Shown here: positions 21,501 through 34,600 of the stretch, piece by piece
How the letters are laid out: every line of letters starts with the position of its first letter
How positions within the stretch are numbered: position 1 is the first letter of the stretch
Assembly: GCA_028829895.1 (NCBI GenBank)
Contig: CM054183.1
Span: 18,860,975-18,924,974 of the forward strand
DNA from: Sinotaia quadrata
Taxonomy: Eukaryota; Mollusca; Gastropoda; Architaenioglossa; Viviparidae
DNA: 64,000 nucleotides
Reading direction: 5' to 3'
Position numbers and translations under genes: made by a program
Notes under the pieces: generated by a model
What the model was told of the DNA's origin: nothing
Databases searched by the model: none
Seen by the model: the letters and a program-made list of their open reading frames with translations, nothing else

Positions 21501-24231
21501 AGCTTGGTAATTTAGTATAGCTCTCTTGGTCTTCCATTTTTTCGACAGTAGAAAAACATAGACTTAGCAGGCACTTTCGCCGCTAAGAAAATCTATTAGT
21601 AATTGCAAATTACTTATTGTGTATAGGTGTGTTTGGGTGTGTTGGTTAAGTGCTCACACATATTCATAATATTGAAGGGATAAAACGCTTTCATATCGTC
21701 TACATGAGTTCTCACTAGATTTCGATTCATACAAGCAATGAAGTAAAAAGAAATAACAACTGTTGAGTACCAGGACGGCATTCATTCAATATTCACACGC
21801 AACTTTCCAACATTAATATGTACTTCCGAAGATTTATAAATAATATCGATAGAAAAGAATACTTACAATTACTTTTTAAAAATTTTATTTATAATTTTTG
21901 CTAATGCCTGATTCAGGCAAGTTTCGTTCAGAGTATATTGCTGTACACACTCCAAAACCCATTTAATTTATTTCTACAGTTTGTCATGCCGAACTGAATG
22001 CTGTTATGAACAGAAATTGTGCCAGTCTGAAGGGCTGTCGCATCTACATAACACTATATCCTTGTAACGAGTGTGCCAAGATTCTGATACAGTCTGGAAT
22101 CAATAAAATTTTCTACTTCAATGACAAAAAGGATCAAGCTTCTGAAAGAATGTTTGGTGAGGTTAACAAGGAGACGGAACGAATTATTATCAGGTACTAA
22201 TACTGATACTACTGAGATGATGTCGAAGACAATGGTAGTGATAACGATAATGACATTGATAGTGGTGAGGATAATGATGATAGTGTCGATGGTGGTGATG
22301 ATTATAATAATAATGATATTCATAATAAAGACAATGTTTTGACGACGACGATAGTGGTAGTGATATGATGATGACGATGGTGACAATGATGATGATGACG
22401 ATGATGGTGGAGGTGGCGGTGTTTGTGGTAGTGGTTGGTGGTGGTTAGGAGAAGGTACAAAATTGATTTGGATAGTCTAAATACCGTGTAATATTTAGGT
22501 AGAAAATTACATTAAGTATCGTTTCAAAAGAAGTCTGCTTGTTGTCAACAAAACAAAAAGAGATTGGCAATTATGACTGACTCCGATAAAACAATCTGAT
22601 ATATAGATAGATAGATAGTCTCTACTGATAAAAGCACCTATAATTATAGTATAAAGAAAGCCGCCAGACAACTGATCTGTGGTAAACATTTAAAAAAGCT
22701 TTGCCGACTTCATACCCTTAACGCTACAAACTTTTTTGAGTTTCGTTCAAAGTATATTGCTGTGTATTAAACCTTTATCCTGGCGATATTTTTTAATGGT
22801 TATGTCAGATAAGTCACTGAAAGACATTTTATAAATCGCAAGATATATATATTAATATTAAATGCAACAGGTTCATTACTTTAATAAGTTACAAACATCT
22901 GTACATACTGGAGTTGTTCCCGTATGCAATGCCAAGCAAATACTGACGTACCAGTAAATTGTGGAATTGCTCAAGGCAAGCTCAATCACCACTACTGTTC
23001 GTTCTGTATTATTCTTAATTATCATTTACAAAATGTGTGTGATTATATAGAAATAGATGTAGAATTTTATTAAATTTATATAATTTAAGGCAGACATATT
23101 GACAGCTTGGACATATATTAAAAATGGCGTAAAATAAATTTTAAAAGGCAAGCATCAGATCTGATTCTATAACATTCAAGATAAAATTATAGCTCGTTGG
23201 TGGGTGGTGAGGAATGTAATTTGCACCGTATCTGAATAGTTGATAATTCTATTGCAATACTACCTGACCAAGTCTGATTTCGACGTGGTGTTTGGGCATG
23301 ACTGAATTCTCTAACAAATAAAGGATGACTAGATAAGTCTATTTTAAATATACCTATATACCTATCTAGGTCACAATTTTGTTACAAAAACTGCTCACTA
23401 GGTCAAAAGTCTAAAATTAAATTTGATTGACTAGGTGAGACATTGACAGTTATTTCCTCCATCTGGTGTTTAAATTATAAAATAATCGCGATGTGAAATC
23501 ATTTCAGATTGTATTTCCTTCAGTATAAATTAGGATAAAGAGCGTAGGAGAGAGACTTTAATCGAAAATTATGTAACAAGAACCACTGTTATTTCAAGAG
23601 ACAATATTCGAAAAGATAATTTTTACTGTAAAGAAATAAACTCACATTTCCATTTGTCTGTATATCAAGCGTGGGGTCAAGACAACGCGTTAATTTTCTG
23701 TCTTACACACTGTAGAAGAGAAAAGATTTGCATGTTGCTTCTGGCCCATTAACAATAAATTAAGAGAACTAAAGTCAATGAAAGACAAAGCAATAGTAGT
23801 TTGATTTTATTTTAAGATACATTTGTATAATTTTTTCATCATTGTCTATTGCAACAGTTTAATTGTTTGGTTTTTCGTTGTTTCTTCTAAAAATAAATAA
23901 GAATTTCCTAATATCTGGAAAAGAAATAAGTCTGTAACGCTGTTAAAATCCACTTGTCTCACCATAAGTGGATATTCTCAATGGAAATTATATCGTTATA
24001 AATCAAATAATGATAGTGATGATAATAAATTATATAATTTTCGTCATTATTATATTTTACTATTTATATTATATTAACTATTAGCATTTTTTAAGTATAG
24101 CAATATTTTACAAAGTACAATAGTACATATATGTTAAATTTTATTTATCTTTTATTTTTTCAAGGAAACTCGACCTTGACCCAAATGAGCCGCCACTTGG
24201 CGAAATCAATTTCGACGACTTTGATTTATAA
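12151..24231 (+). CDS. DCTD: Gene B: dCMP deaminase with complete active site (174 aa)
   Basis: Coding exons are 12151-12164 (proposed), 12539-12632, 13930-14065, 21980-22193 and 24165-24231, with phases 2, 0, 1, 2 and a TAA stop at 24229-24231. The enzyme hydrolyses dCMP to dUMP and ammonia, feeding thymidylate synthase; known family members are zinc hexamers activated by dCTP and inhibited by dTTP. Visible motifs are [14 protein letters not shown] (exon 2), [19 protein letters not shown] and MPVGC (exon 3), VCHAELNAVMNRN (His84 ligand, Glu86 acid/base) and [12 protein letters not shown] (Cys110 and Cys113 ligands). With the proposed first exon, these numbers equal those of human DCTD. The C-terminus (RKLDLDPNEPP..., ending DDFDL) differs from human and from gene A. 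Introns hold LTR copies and a MITE. This is the only copy in the window with a full set of catalytic residues. The first exon is the weak part of the model; gene A's exon 1 has the same phase and could be used instead. Confidence 0.85.
12297..12355. repeat. (CT)n microsatellite, upstream of gene B exon 2
   Basis: About 58 bases of pure CT on the sense strand of gene B intron 1, about 185 bases before exon 2. Confidence 0.95.
12539..12632 (+). CDS. Gene B exon 2
   Basis: The acceptor is tgtttctag and the donor ACACAG|gtattc. It encodes KPRLQLDWDSDNFFMAM and [14 protein letters not shown], close to the human AFLSAQRSKDPNSQ block. Confidence 0.88.
12637..12696. repeat. (CT)n microsatellite, 4 bases after gene B exon 2 donor
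   Basis: A pure CT run starts just inside intron 2, directly after the donor gtat. With the 12297-12355 tract it brackets exon 2. Confidence 0.95.
13930..14065 (+). CDS. Gene B exon 3
   Basis: The acceptor is gggtgtgcag and the donor TATG|gttagt (phase 1). It encodes [19 protein letters not shown] and MPVGCEDSDMPW. It is 136 nt against 139 nt in gene A. Confidence 0.9.
14098..15659 (-). mobile_element. LTR-family copy, reverse orientation, gene B intron 3
   Basis: On the + strand it starts TGTAGCAGAAGAAATTTGCC and ends near TAGTGTTGGCGTCA, the reverse complement of the family seen intact at 39331-40873. Length is about 1.56 kb. The flanking 5-mers (TCTTT and CGTTT) match only partly, which fits an older insertion. 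No coding capacity was seen. Confidence 0.75.
17671..18540 (+). mobile_element. LTR-family copy, 3' truncated, gene B intron 3
   Basis: It shares with 39331-40873 the 5' region (gccacttagttaatgat, taattaatctttcataac, agcagacaccactcgtc), the middle (tatatttagcaaacccccatccaccc) and the nnatagaaatggagttatc block near 18203. The match stops at a (GT)n tract near 18545. A 97-codon open frame at 18206 is element sequence, not a gene. Confidence 0.7.
18590..18640. repeat. Short repeat shared with 32498-32535
   Basis: The phrase ccactggagcttgggttgatc occurs here and, with one change, at about 32500. It probably belongs to a dispersed repeat that I cannot name. Confidence 0.45.
20250..20385. repeat. 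Imperfect tandem repeat, three units of about 50 bp
   Basis: Variants of aacagttaccatggcaactaacattaagtaga recur three times with a period near 50 bases, in gene B intron 3. Confidence 0.7.
21145..21336. mobile_element. hAT-type MITE with 8-bp target duplication
   Basis: The ends TAGGGGTGTGCAAC and GTTGCCTACCCCTG form a terminal inverted repeat, imperfect, of the CAGGGGTGGGCAA type. Flanks are GTCTAAAC (21137-21144) and GTCTAAAG (21337-21344), an 8-bp duplication with one mismatch, as hAT transposases make. The element is 192 bp, GC-rich at its 3' end and without coding capacity. It sits in gene B intron 3, about 640 bp before exon 4. Confidence 0.85.
21980..22193 (+). CDS. Gene B exon 4, intact zinc/catalytic exon
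   Basis: The acceptor is tatttctacag and the donor ATCAG|gtacta (phase 2). It encodes VCHAELNAVMNRN, with the His ligand and catalytic Glu, and [15 protein letters not shown], with both Cys ligands. Confidence 0.93.
22200..22430. repeat. GAT/GGT-rich simple repeat region
   Basis: A degenerate (GAT)n and (GGT)n tract follows gene B exon 4 directly in intron 4. It produces spurious open frames rich in Ile, Met and Thr on both strands. Confidence 0.85.
24165..24231 (+). CDS. Gene B exon 5, C-terminus
   Basis: The acceptor is attttttcaag. The first base completes the Arg codon of exon 4, and the exon encodes KLDLDPNEPPLGEINF and an acidic end, DDFDL, before TAA. AATAAA occurs at 24233-24238, only 2 bases after the stop, so the real polyadenylation signal may be further on. 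Confidence 0.75.
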
Positions 24232-24238
24232 GAATAAA

Positions 24239-25247
24239 CAAGAGAAGTGTCTGGCTAAAGCGATTTCCAGGATTTACATTAATTAATAACTTATCAAAAA
24301 CTATCTCTTAATAATTTCGTCGTTTTAAAAATTGAAAGTGAATTGCTTCAACCAGAGTTGTATAATTGTACCAATTCACAACCTGAGTAGATCTTTTCCA
24401 TTTTATGTGTTCTTCATTATATAATTATAAATATTTATGACAGAAATGTATCATTCTTTTTCCAATTTGCGAACTGAATTAAAACACGTATATTTCTGGC
24501 AAGACAATGGTAGAATTACTAAAAAAATTGCAAACAGATAAATGCATATCATATGCTAGTAAGTTCCTTAGCAGATGTTTGTGTGTGTGAAAATATGTTT
24601 CAGAACTATGAAGGGCTAATGTCATTGGTATCTATCTATAAAGGAAATATAGCATGTCAGCGCTCTGCTAGAAAACATTTCTATGTATAATATCTATGAT
24701 ACCTAAAATATCCATAATATATATAATGCAAATATCTAATATCTATAATATCTATGATATATATAATAATTAATCTATATAATCTTTATAATACATGATA
24801 TTTATTATGTAGAATATATATATATATTATCTATAATAACTATTACATAATAAATATTTCTATAATTTGCCGTTTGCTGTCCTTTACAATCTGCAATTGG
24901 GTGCTTATATCAAACATTTTGGCAATTAAAGTAACAATATTTTATCCAGTATACAATTTAATTGCATTTCATTATGGGATTTCGAAAAAATGGATGTTTG
25001 TAAATAAATAAAAAGTAATTTGCCTGGTGAACTCGGGAATATTTATGATAGCTTCAGTACGAAGAATGAGTCAATGTCACTTATTCACTGGTTAAATTAT
25101 CATATAGTGTCTGTTTTAATATACATTTCTAAAGACATTCTCAATCACGGTTTTCAAAATGATATTTAATCAAAATGAAGTTATTATTAGAACACTTTGT
25201 TATATTTGATGTATTCTAACACATTTCATATTTCTCTCCTTAGCATG
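24239..25247. other. AT-rich DNA downstream of gene B
   Basis: Probable 3' UTR and intergenic sequence. The stretch 24680-24850 is almost purely AT, with repeated TATCTATAATAT phrases. No coding signal was seen. Confidence 0.5.
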
Positions 25248-25366
25248 TCATTAGGCCCAAAATGTATAGTTGAATTGCTAAATGACAGTCTTGGCTTACA
25301 CTCATATCATTAGGCCCAAAATGTACATTTGAATTGCTAAATGACAGTCTTGGCTTTCACTCATAT
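25248..25366. repeat. Tandem duplication, 59-bp unit, two copies
   Basis: The block tcattaggcccaaaatgta...gaattgctaaatgacagtc occurs twice, 59 bases apart, with few differences. The low divergence suggests a recent event. Confidence 0.9.
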
Positions 25367-25550
25367 CACATTCAGCAAGCATTGTACGTAAGAGTTTCTA
25401 ATTACTTTAAATAAGTACCACATTGTACAAAATACACAACAACGTAGTGTTTTAAGCGTTAAATCAGTCTGTACTGGATAAGTATCTACATATCTCACAA
25501 TGTTTTATTATAAAAATATGTGAGACCTCTGGGCACTCTTCACTCGTTAT

Positions 25551-26034
25551 GGTTATAATTTATTAATTAATAACACAGTATTAATTACAAGTGGTCGTGA
25601 ATCTGAAATTGTAGTTATTAATAATTCTCTCACACGACCAACATGTCTTTCACTTGGCATCGAAACAAGGGTATCGTAAAACTACTCTATATACAATAAT
25701 AAAATAGACGTTAACTGTCGCATAATGTTTCTACAGGAGGAAACTTTTTACTAAAGGAGAAAAGAAAAAAATCCGTGTTTTATTTAAATTTAACGAGCCT
25801 CCATCCACCCATTATTACTCCAACATACGTTTTGATATGTGCAAGAAGAAGAAGAAATTTAACAATAAATTTATTAAATCAGCAATCATCTATGCAACAT
25901 ATGAATATAATCAAAAGAGGGTTGACATTTACATCACTTCACAACATTGTTCGATTAAACGCTAGGCACTCATTGAGTTTATCCTAACATACAAATCAGC
26001 AGTCAAATTAACACAGACACAGACACAGACACTG

Positions 26035-26122
<88 letters not shown>

Positions 26123-26970
26123 TAGTTATAGTTTCGTCATAGAAATGAGAGTGGAGTTTTTGAGTGATAATAATGTCAATCTACATAATCTTTTCAAAGA
26201 TGGCAGCTATCACTGGTAGTGTTCACAATCGTGCAGATTGCAACAAGTCACTTTCTTCCTTATTAGATGTGATCAATAGAGTTCAGTAGTCACTGCAGTT
26301 TGCAGCGGATACAAGGTTAGGGCAGCCACCTTTCTGCAAAAGTCAAATTAAGTGCAGCGCTACGTTTGAGGCATATTTCATCTTTAAACTCCTTTCTCTC
26401 TTACACACATTTTAATTTACATATCATGCAACAGTATTCGTTAGCCCGATACACATGCATATTATAAAATAGGTCATTTTCAAAATTCATAAGTATAATG
26501 TATAACTTAATCAAATTAGTTAACATAGAAATAATGGTTCAATTACATAAGCATTCTCCAATTAAAAAATCAATAGCAAACATATATGAAATATTTTAAA
26601 GTTCATTCTTTCTTTATCAGTCAGTTAACTTATCATAAGCTAATGATCACCTTTATGACTTGACTTGAGATACGTCAAAATAAATGCGATTAGAATATAG
26701 AACTTTCTTCAACAGATAAGTTTCGGTCTATTCATATTGGATAAAATTGTTATGAGCAAGTATGAGACTATTAGTCAGAAAAACTACTCATCCATTTGGA
26801 ACTGGTTTGTACTGTATGAGCAATTTCTAGTATATTCTTTATCTGAGTTGTTAATAGTACTTACAAAAATATCGTCACACACAGTACCTGAACGTCATGT
26901 CACATTGACATTTAACAAGTTATATAACAATTAAGTTTTAAAATAGGGACAGGCAAATTTACTCTGCCAC
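25551..26970 (+). mobile_element. LTR-family copy, forward
   Basis: It carries the family's 5' phrases (attaattaataac...attacaagtg), the aaaggagaa...catccaccca middle block and the 3' end ATAGGGACAGGCAAATTTACTCTGCCAC. A long (CA)n tract at 26036-26120 interrupts it. The 5' edge is approximate. Confidence 0.7.
26036..26120. repeat. (CA)n microsatellite
   Basis: About 80 bases of CA inside an LTR-family copy. Confidence 0.95.
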
Positions 26971-27259
26971 TTAATCTAAAATGTATTCAGGTAACAAAAT
27001 TCACAATATTGCATTATTAATCTAATATTTCTAAAACTGTGTTGAAATAATTATTCATATGTATTTAAATTGACATTAAAAATGATTCTTGTTTTATGAA
27101 TTGTTGTTTTAATTAATATTCATATGTCTTAAAAACGACATAAAAGGTTTTCATCATTCATTTCATATTATGATGAAAAGTTCACCAGAAATGTTTTAAA
27201 ATTTGCTCCTAATAAGTCGATGTTAACACGACAGTTCACGTCTCATAAAGGAGGGGGTA

Positions 27260-28130
27260 TGTCGTGGAGTAAATTTGCTTATCCCTATTTCCTAAATTTA
27301 ATTGTTATATAAATTGTTAAATGTCAAAGTCATCCGACCTTGGGCACTGCTTATTATTATATTTTTTAAGTGTCAGAGTTAGATTAAATAACTTAGATGG
27401 AGAATATGATAGAACTTTCTTATGCAATCCAAACCATTTCCACATGCATGAGTAGATTTTAGTCTCATACTTGCTCATAACAAATTCATCCAATAGGGAT
27501 GGACCAAAAGTTATTTTATTGAAGAAAGTCCTATGTTCTAATCACTTGATTTTGACGAAACTCAAGTCAGGTCATAAAGGCGATCATTAGCTTATGAGAG
27601 GAGTGCACCTTTTGCTTTTTTCTTTAATGCTTTTGATCCACTTCAGACTAAAATCTGTACTCTGCCGGACCACAATAGTATGTGAAATCCAACTTTGTCG
27701 TCGAACTTAACAGTAAACGTGTTAATGTAAGCTGATTCCTGTAAATTCCATTCAAGAGCCAATATGGCAAAAATTGAGGCTTAATTTTGGTTTTAAGAAT
27801 ACAGAAAAGTTTCTTGAACATTCGTGCTGAATAGCGCACATGAAGATTCAGGAACATTCATCATGATGTGCTTAGATTGCTCACATAATGTTCTGGACGG
27901 TTATCCACTCTGTGATTTGTGAGCACGTCGAAGATTCTGGAACAGTTGTAAAATGTGCCTAGAATGGGTACGTTGGATCACCAGCTAAATAAGAAAGTCA
28001 GTGATATGAAGAAACTGCATGATTGTGAACACGTGCCAGTGACAGCTGCCATCATTGAAAAGCTTATGTACATTGACTATAATTATCTCTGAAGCTCCAC
28101 TCTCATTTCTATGAATTGGATTTGTGTGTG
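27260..28130 (-). mobile_element. LTR-family copy, reverse
   Basis: On the + strand it begins TGTCGTGGAGTAAATTTGCTTATCC and is the inverse of the 3' part of the forward copy at 26121-26970. For example, gagactattagtcag...tgagcaag and its complement occur in the two copies. It ends in a GT/GA microsatellite at 28124-28230. Confidence 0.75.
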
Positions 28131-28235
28131 TGTGTGTATGTGAGAGAGAGAGAGTGAGAGAGAGAGAGACAGAGACAGACAGACAGACAGACAGAGACAC
28201 AGAGAGAGAGACAGAGAGAGAGAAAGCGAGAGAGA
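28124..28235. repeat. Compound (GT)n(GA)n(GACA)n microsatellite
   Basis: GT, GAGA and CAGA runs lie between a reverse and a forward LTR-family copy. Confidence 0.9.
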
Positions 28236-28650
28236 TAAAGTCACCCTAGTTAATTATTATGATTATTATTAATCATCCATAACTATTTACAAATGATGAG
28301 AATCTTAATTTATGTTATTAATAATTCTCCAGAAGATATCACTCGTCTCTCTCACATGGCGGATATCTGGGTGTTGTAAACGTTTTCTCTCTTCCACAAC
28401 ATTAAATCAAACGTTCTCTGTCACATTATTTTCGTAGGTGGAAAACGTCTTACCAAAGAAGAAGTTAATCCCTTTTAAATCTATATTTAGCGAACCCCCA
28501 TCCACCCACTATCGCTCCAACATATGGTTATCAAATATATGTAAGAAATTCAATAAATTTATTAAATCAACAATCAAATATACATATAGCATATACACTG
28601 AAAAGTCTACCTGACATCAATATTTCCATGTTTGAATAGTTTCAATATTT
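28236..28650 (+). mobile_element. LTR-family 5' fragment, forward
   Basis: It contains taattattatgattattattaatcatccataac, the tctccagaagatatcactcgtc block and tatatttagcgaacccccatccaccc, in the same order as in 39331-40000. It lacks the 3' half. Confidence 0.7.
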
Positions 28651-31600
28651 TACAATCTACATACTTAAGAAGCTATAATATGTATTAAAGAAAGTGTCTG
28701 ATTTGTGGGTTTTAAGATCCAGTGATTCAAGAGCCAATTACTCAGAAATCGGACTGATACCTAGGTGACAGGAACTGATTTTGTAGAAACAAGACATATA
28801 TCTTCTGAGCGATGTGGACTATGACCAGTTCAAGACCAACTTCATGTGTGTGTAGTAAAGGGAGGTAACCATTGCTGTCACACAATGATTTTGAATTATC
28901 TTCCTGATAGTTTAGTGTAAACAATCAGCTAGAGTCGTGATTTCTGCTGAAAAGAACAGAGGACAGAGTAGTAATAATCCAAGAACTTACTGGAAAGAAC
29001 TGAATGAACTTGAGAACATTCTGAGAGGGTATGATGGATTCTTATCAACCCATGGTATTTGACTACAAATACTGTAAATTAATATTAGTATGATTGCTGA
29101 AATTGTATAGTGTATAAATTGTTATTCGAATCTTTTAAAACTCTTGTGAATTCAAAACTGTATATACTATTCTAAATTCATAAATCAGCTTATCATTATT
29201 TCCATAAATCAACTCTTTATAATCCATAACTGTAATGCATTATGTTGTTATTGTTTTATTTAATGTGGTGGATTCCAACCTCTCAGGGAAAGGAAACGAA
29301 CCAATAGGACAATATATTCATGGAGTGGAGTGGAGTAGGCAGATGTTAGTAAATCTCTAGCACGTAAACATATTTGTTATTAGGGAATTACATAAGAACA
29401 ATATTTATATCTCTTATATTGTTCGCAATGGAGACCTCACCACACATATGGTTTGATATTCGGTAATTATCATCTAATACTTTCTTGTGATATTTTATAA
29501 AATATAATACTATTCCAGTTTAAAATTAAAATATTTAAAGCTGTCAATATTGTTCTCATTACATGATGACAAGATGCTCGCACGATAATCACGGGACTTT
29601 TTTAAATTTTAATTTGAAAACCTGCTTTCATTGTGTTTTTCATTAGTCATTTAGGTCTAGTTTTGATTTGTATAATTTTAAGTGCTTAAAATTGCATAAA
29701 AAGTTTTGGATTAATTTTGTTTAATTCCTTTTGTCTGACAAGATTATCACAGGATCTCTATCATTTGTATAGTGACGGTGCTTACCTGTGTAAATCTAGT
29801 TGCCCAAATGAAATCTCTTCCACAATCGCAAATGTAGACAAAACTTATGCTGTTAAATAAACTGACTTTTATTGAACCAAACTGAATCCATTATATCACG
29901 AACTTACATTCTATAGCATTTACGCTTGGGTAAATTTGGGGGTTTACAGATTTAGTTCCTTTAATATGTGCTAAAAAGCTAAAATTAAATTAAAATTATT
30001 ACAATAACAGCAGTGTGCATTATCTGCCCAACATTTTGTTTTCGACAGTTGTGCTATGTATGCAGACTGAAGCACAATTGATCTTGCAATAGGGGCAACT
30101 ATGTCCAGCATATCTTCAGAAGCTGTTCTTATAATTATCTGCTTGACGTGTGTTAAAATATTTCCTTGACCTTCCTGCCATCCAAACTCAAAAGTGTATG
30201 GTTTTGAGAAGCATTGTACTTCTAACATGAAATCAGACACGTGCAGTTAATTTTATTAAATGCCAGGAAAATTCCTGATTTTACCCCATCCTTCACGGTA
30301 ATAATTTATCCAAATTTCATTTCTTATGTTAATTATTGCGAATGTAAAAGGTATGGTGAAAAAATACTGTCAAAATTTGTTTAGTTGAAGTATTACTTCT
30401 GTATGTTAAGCATAACATCATTATATTTTTAATATTGTTTTATTAGTTGTTCTCCATTATGAGTTAATACCATGTGATTGTAAATTATATTAAAGCAATT
30501 GAAATACATAGTTACGATATAATGTCTGTTACAAACATTCATTGAACCAATGAAAAGCGAGACAATAGCAAACATTTGATTTCAGGTAATGTCTGGCATT
30601 CAGCAATAAAATAAATCATGAATACAGAAGTAGCTAAATGCTTTTCTAAGCTTCCAATGTGTGAGCCATACTCCAAATAAGTATTTCCGAGCTGACTGCA
30701 AATAAAATAAATAAATAAATACAAAAATGTATTGCTGCGGCTTAACTAGAGATTCGTGATGCTCAACAATTTAATGTTATCCTATTATTATGTACAGCTC
30801 ACAAATACATACTGGGGTTCAGATGAGTGCATGCTCTATTTAAAATCTGATAACATCTAGAATATTAGAAAAACAAACATTCTTTCAGAAGATATACAAG
30901 ACAGTAAATTTAGCATTGAAACTCACCAAAGTCACCCCACCATAACAAAATAAAATTATAAATCCACATGCAAATGTGACAATGTAAAATGTATATATAA
31001 TCTCAACTAAAAATGCAGTACACTGTAAATAGATGGACTATAATAAACAAATGAATGTTGACTATATGACATATTTTGCTTTTGGAATGTTGCTGGAGCA
31101 TATGTTTGATGATCAGCGCAAACTTCTAACACATATGTGCACGTGTATGTAACGAGACAAACTTAGGACTGGAACCAGATAGCGACGCATAGCAACGAGA
31201 AGAAATATTATATTTTGATGTTGAGCAAGTAGACAATGGAGAAGTGAAGTGACGTCATGAGCTCTTGGTGTCTAGAATTATCCTGAGTGTAATGGTTTGA
31301 ACCTTTCGAAGCTTCGATGTTTACTAAATAAAAATAATTTGAACTAAAATTTTAGTTCAGGTATATAATACATGTTGACCTGTTTACAGCAGCAATGCAA
31401 TAAATCTTAGAAATCTTCCAAAAGCGTCGATATGGAAAATAATGGCAATAGTATGGGAAGTTATTTGTTGCATTTTTGCATAATTTCTAATAATATCTGT
31501 AGAAACTAATATCTGTTTCAAAATGCATGAAGTATATACATGGTGATGCATACAAATATTTGAATGAGCAATTTTTGTAGTGAGTATAAGTGCTTGAATG

Positions 31601-34600
31601 CAATTATCTTGAAACATCTTCAAGTGTAAAATTAATAATGTCGACCATAAAACATCAACATTAAAAATCTTAGCACCTGTCAATGCGTGGGTGTAAGGAT
31701 TGCAGAATTAATTAATGGAATGCGGAACATTCAAAATACAACTTTAAAAAAATCAACTAGAGGAGTTGTACTTGTTCTCGTTCTATATAACTACAAACAA
31801 AATCATATCACAGCAATAATCACAATAGAAAGAAAAGCCAAATGAAACATGTTTGAAATAGGAAAACGCTCGCCACATGCTATTCGCAACGGGTAGAATC
31901 TATTTTTACAATTAATTTAAAACCTAATATAAAAAGCAAAAAGACTCTTTTATTATTGCCACTGATTGTCGTGCCTCCTCGACATTCTTTGTTATCACAT
32001 GGTCATGTCTCATACCAAGCATTGATAGAATATATATATCCAGGAAACTTCAGTTAATTTTAATGTATGATTTGATACTTCGTTGGTATTGGCAGTATTT
32101 TCATTTCTTTATGCATCGTTAAAATGTATCTGATTATAGACCCCTAAGAAGTTGTGCAACAATTAGCTCTACAATGACAAATGAATAACAGAACTGTCAG
32201 GAGTAACAGTTAAGCTAAAATAAACCAAGAAATGAAAAGCTAAGAACATTCTGGTTGGTGGGTGTGTTGTTTTACTTTGGCCTGTGTGAGAACTTCATAG
32301 CATTTAGAGTATAGCAAAACAGCGTGTACAAGAAATGCATTAAAAATATATATATGTCTTTATGGGTTAAAATTGACAAGGAGAGTTATTCTGAAAAACT
32401 CCTTTCTGTATATGAATATGAACAAATATTTTGTTTTCTAGAAAGCATTTTGATATATAGGGTGGTGGTGGTTGTGGTTACGCTATCGTTTTAACGTCAC
32501 CACTGGAGCTTGCGTTGATCATTACGTCAAATCCCGAAGGTGTGGGTAAATCATGCAATAAAATTACATCATGAATGTAAATAGTAAATGATCATGTGTA
32601 AATGTGGAATTCGATCAACAACAGAAAAGTAGCATAAACAAACATAAACAATAATAATACATAAAGCCAAACATAATTCAAAACAATTCAAATAATAGTA
32701 ATAATCATAATAATAACAGCAACACAACTTTAGATCGTGCCTATTATGTTCGACCAAGGTCAGGAAGTCCAGTATTTCTTTCAAGAGACTTTATTAGAAT
32801 CGTTTGTCCATTCTTTAGAATAGGTGCTTTAAAAGGAGAAAGGCGACTAAGTATGAGAAGTACAACAGAAATACACAAAACCTAATATTGAAGCATGTTG
32901 TCATTTATACTAACTCTTCTGCTTATATTTTTGCATACATTACAACTCGCTTCCAGGTCAGGGACCTGTTTTTAAGACAGGGAGCTAACCCACACCAGAC
33001 CCTTTCTGGCATGAATATGATATGATTTATTATTATATCTACCCTCCTGCCCTCCACCTCAGAAGCAGCCCGAGACTGAGAACATAGTGCAGATGAAAGG
33101 TTTATTGCGGCTTCTGGGGTGAGTGAGAGCGTAACATATTTGATTAACTTCTCAGGTTACAGAATAACCTAACTATAATTTAGGGGTTATTTCTTATTCG
33201 AATAGCCGTCCCTTAGCAAGGACGAATTACGCGACTGTTCTCGCTGCTAAAACTGTCAATTCTTCTCTTACAAAGAAAGGACACAAAAAGATAATATTTA
33301 GTTCAACAATAACATTTAATCATTAGAACAATTATAAAATTCACAGCTCAAATTACATTGCAATTATGAAGGATTAAATGAGAAATTCTGCATAAATCAT
33401 CTCTCTGTTTCAGCCACCCAGTCACTGCTCACTGCATTCAACCAAGAGATATATAATACACTAACTAGGTTTTTAAACGGTTACAAAAGACTGAACTACT
33501 CATGTCTATTACTCCAGCTGGACTAGCAAAATGTTTCATCCAAATCCAAAGATAGCATTGTTAACACAAGGAATAAAATTTCAATTGCTAACAACTAACT
33601 TTTAAAACGGTTAAGATGATAATAAAACAGAAAGTAACATTTATTAATACGTCAAGCATTTACACAATAATATTAGCATAGCGGCCCACGCTAAAATAAA
33701 GACTAACACACGGCGAGGAGTTGGAGGGTCGACCTTGACTCCTCCAAGAAAAAGTAAATAATCATCAAAACTTGGGTTTCTCGATAGCTCCCCTAAGGAT
33801 CTCACTGTTTCAGCACAAACACCCATTCAGTCTTTAATCTGCACGGCATTCAAAAATACTAGAGTATTAAATCGTCATCAGCTACAATGATAGAGCAACC
33901 TCGACAAATAAATTATAACTCGCTAGGTCTAGAGACAGTTTGTGAAACACGAACGACATAAACTTTTCAACCCCATGGACACTGCTAACAGTTTTCACAC
34001 TAGTCTAGAATGATTATGATGAGCATTCGCCCTATTACACTCTCACTTGCTACAACTCAACTGACGTCATGGTGACAATTTAAACATAAAATTAACTCTG
34101 TTCAATTGAAACTCTAGAAATTGAAAAACACAAGATATCGGCACATGCTAAAATTGAAACAAAGTAACTATCTTTTAGGTAGTCTTGTTTCAAAGTTAGC
34201 AATAAGTTAACAACTGAACTAAACTTGTCCAGGAATCAGGAACTATGTGCACAGCTTTAGGTTAAACTTCTAACCATAAGGTTTTCCGCAAATAAATAAT
34301 CACTGCAGACTCACTGTTATACTAAATAATTTCTTAGAGTGAGCAACTTAAACTTTGTCAAAATGCTACTGAAAATCCTGAAAACGAATACCATGACAAA
34401 ACTCACATGACCGAATTGAAGTACACTTCCATGTCACCTCTTTAAATGGCAGGGATTTCTAGGAAACTCGTTTGATGCTCACAACTAGTTCGAATCTTAC
34501 TGACCACAAAACCAGGGTATATAAAGAAGTTTTTTTCCCGCCTCAGACTAGCCAAGCTCGAATGCGTCTTCTATCAGAAGACAGTCCAGATCCTATGCGC

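Noticed and set aside
29971..30240. 89-codon minus-strand frame with mixed composition
   Set aside because: No family motif and no neighbouring exon in phase; left as chance.
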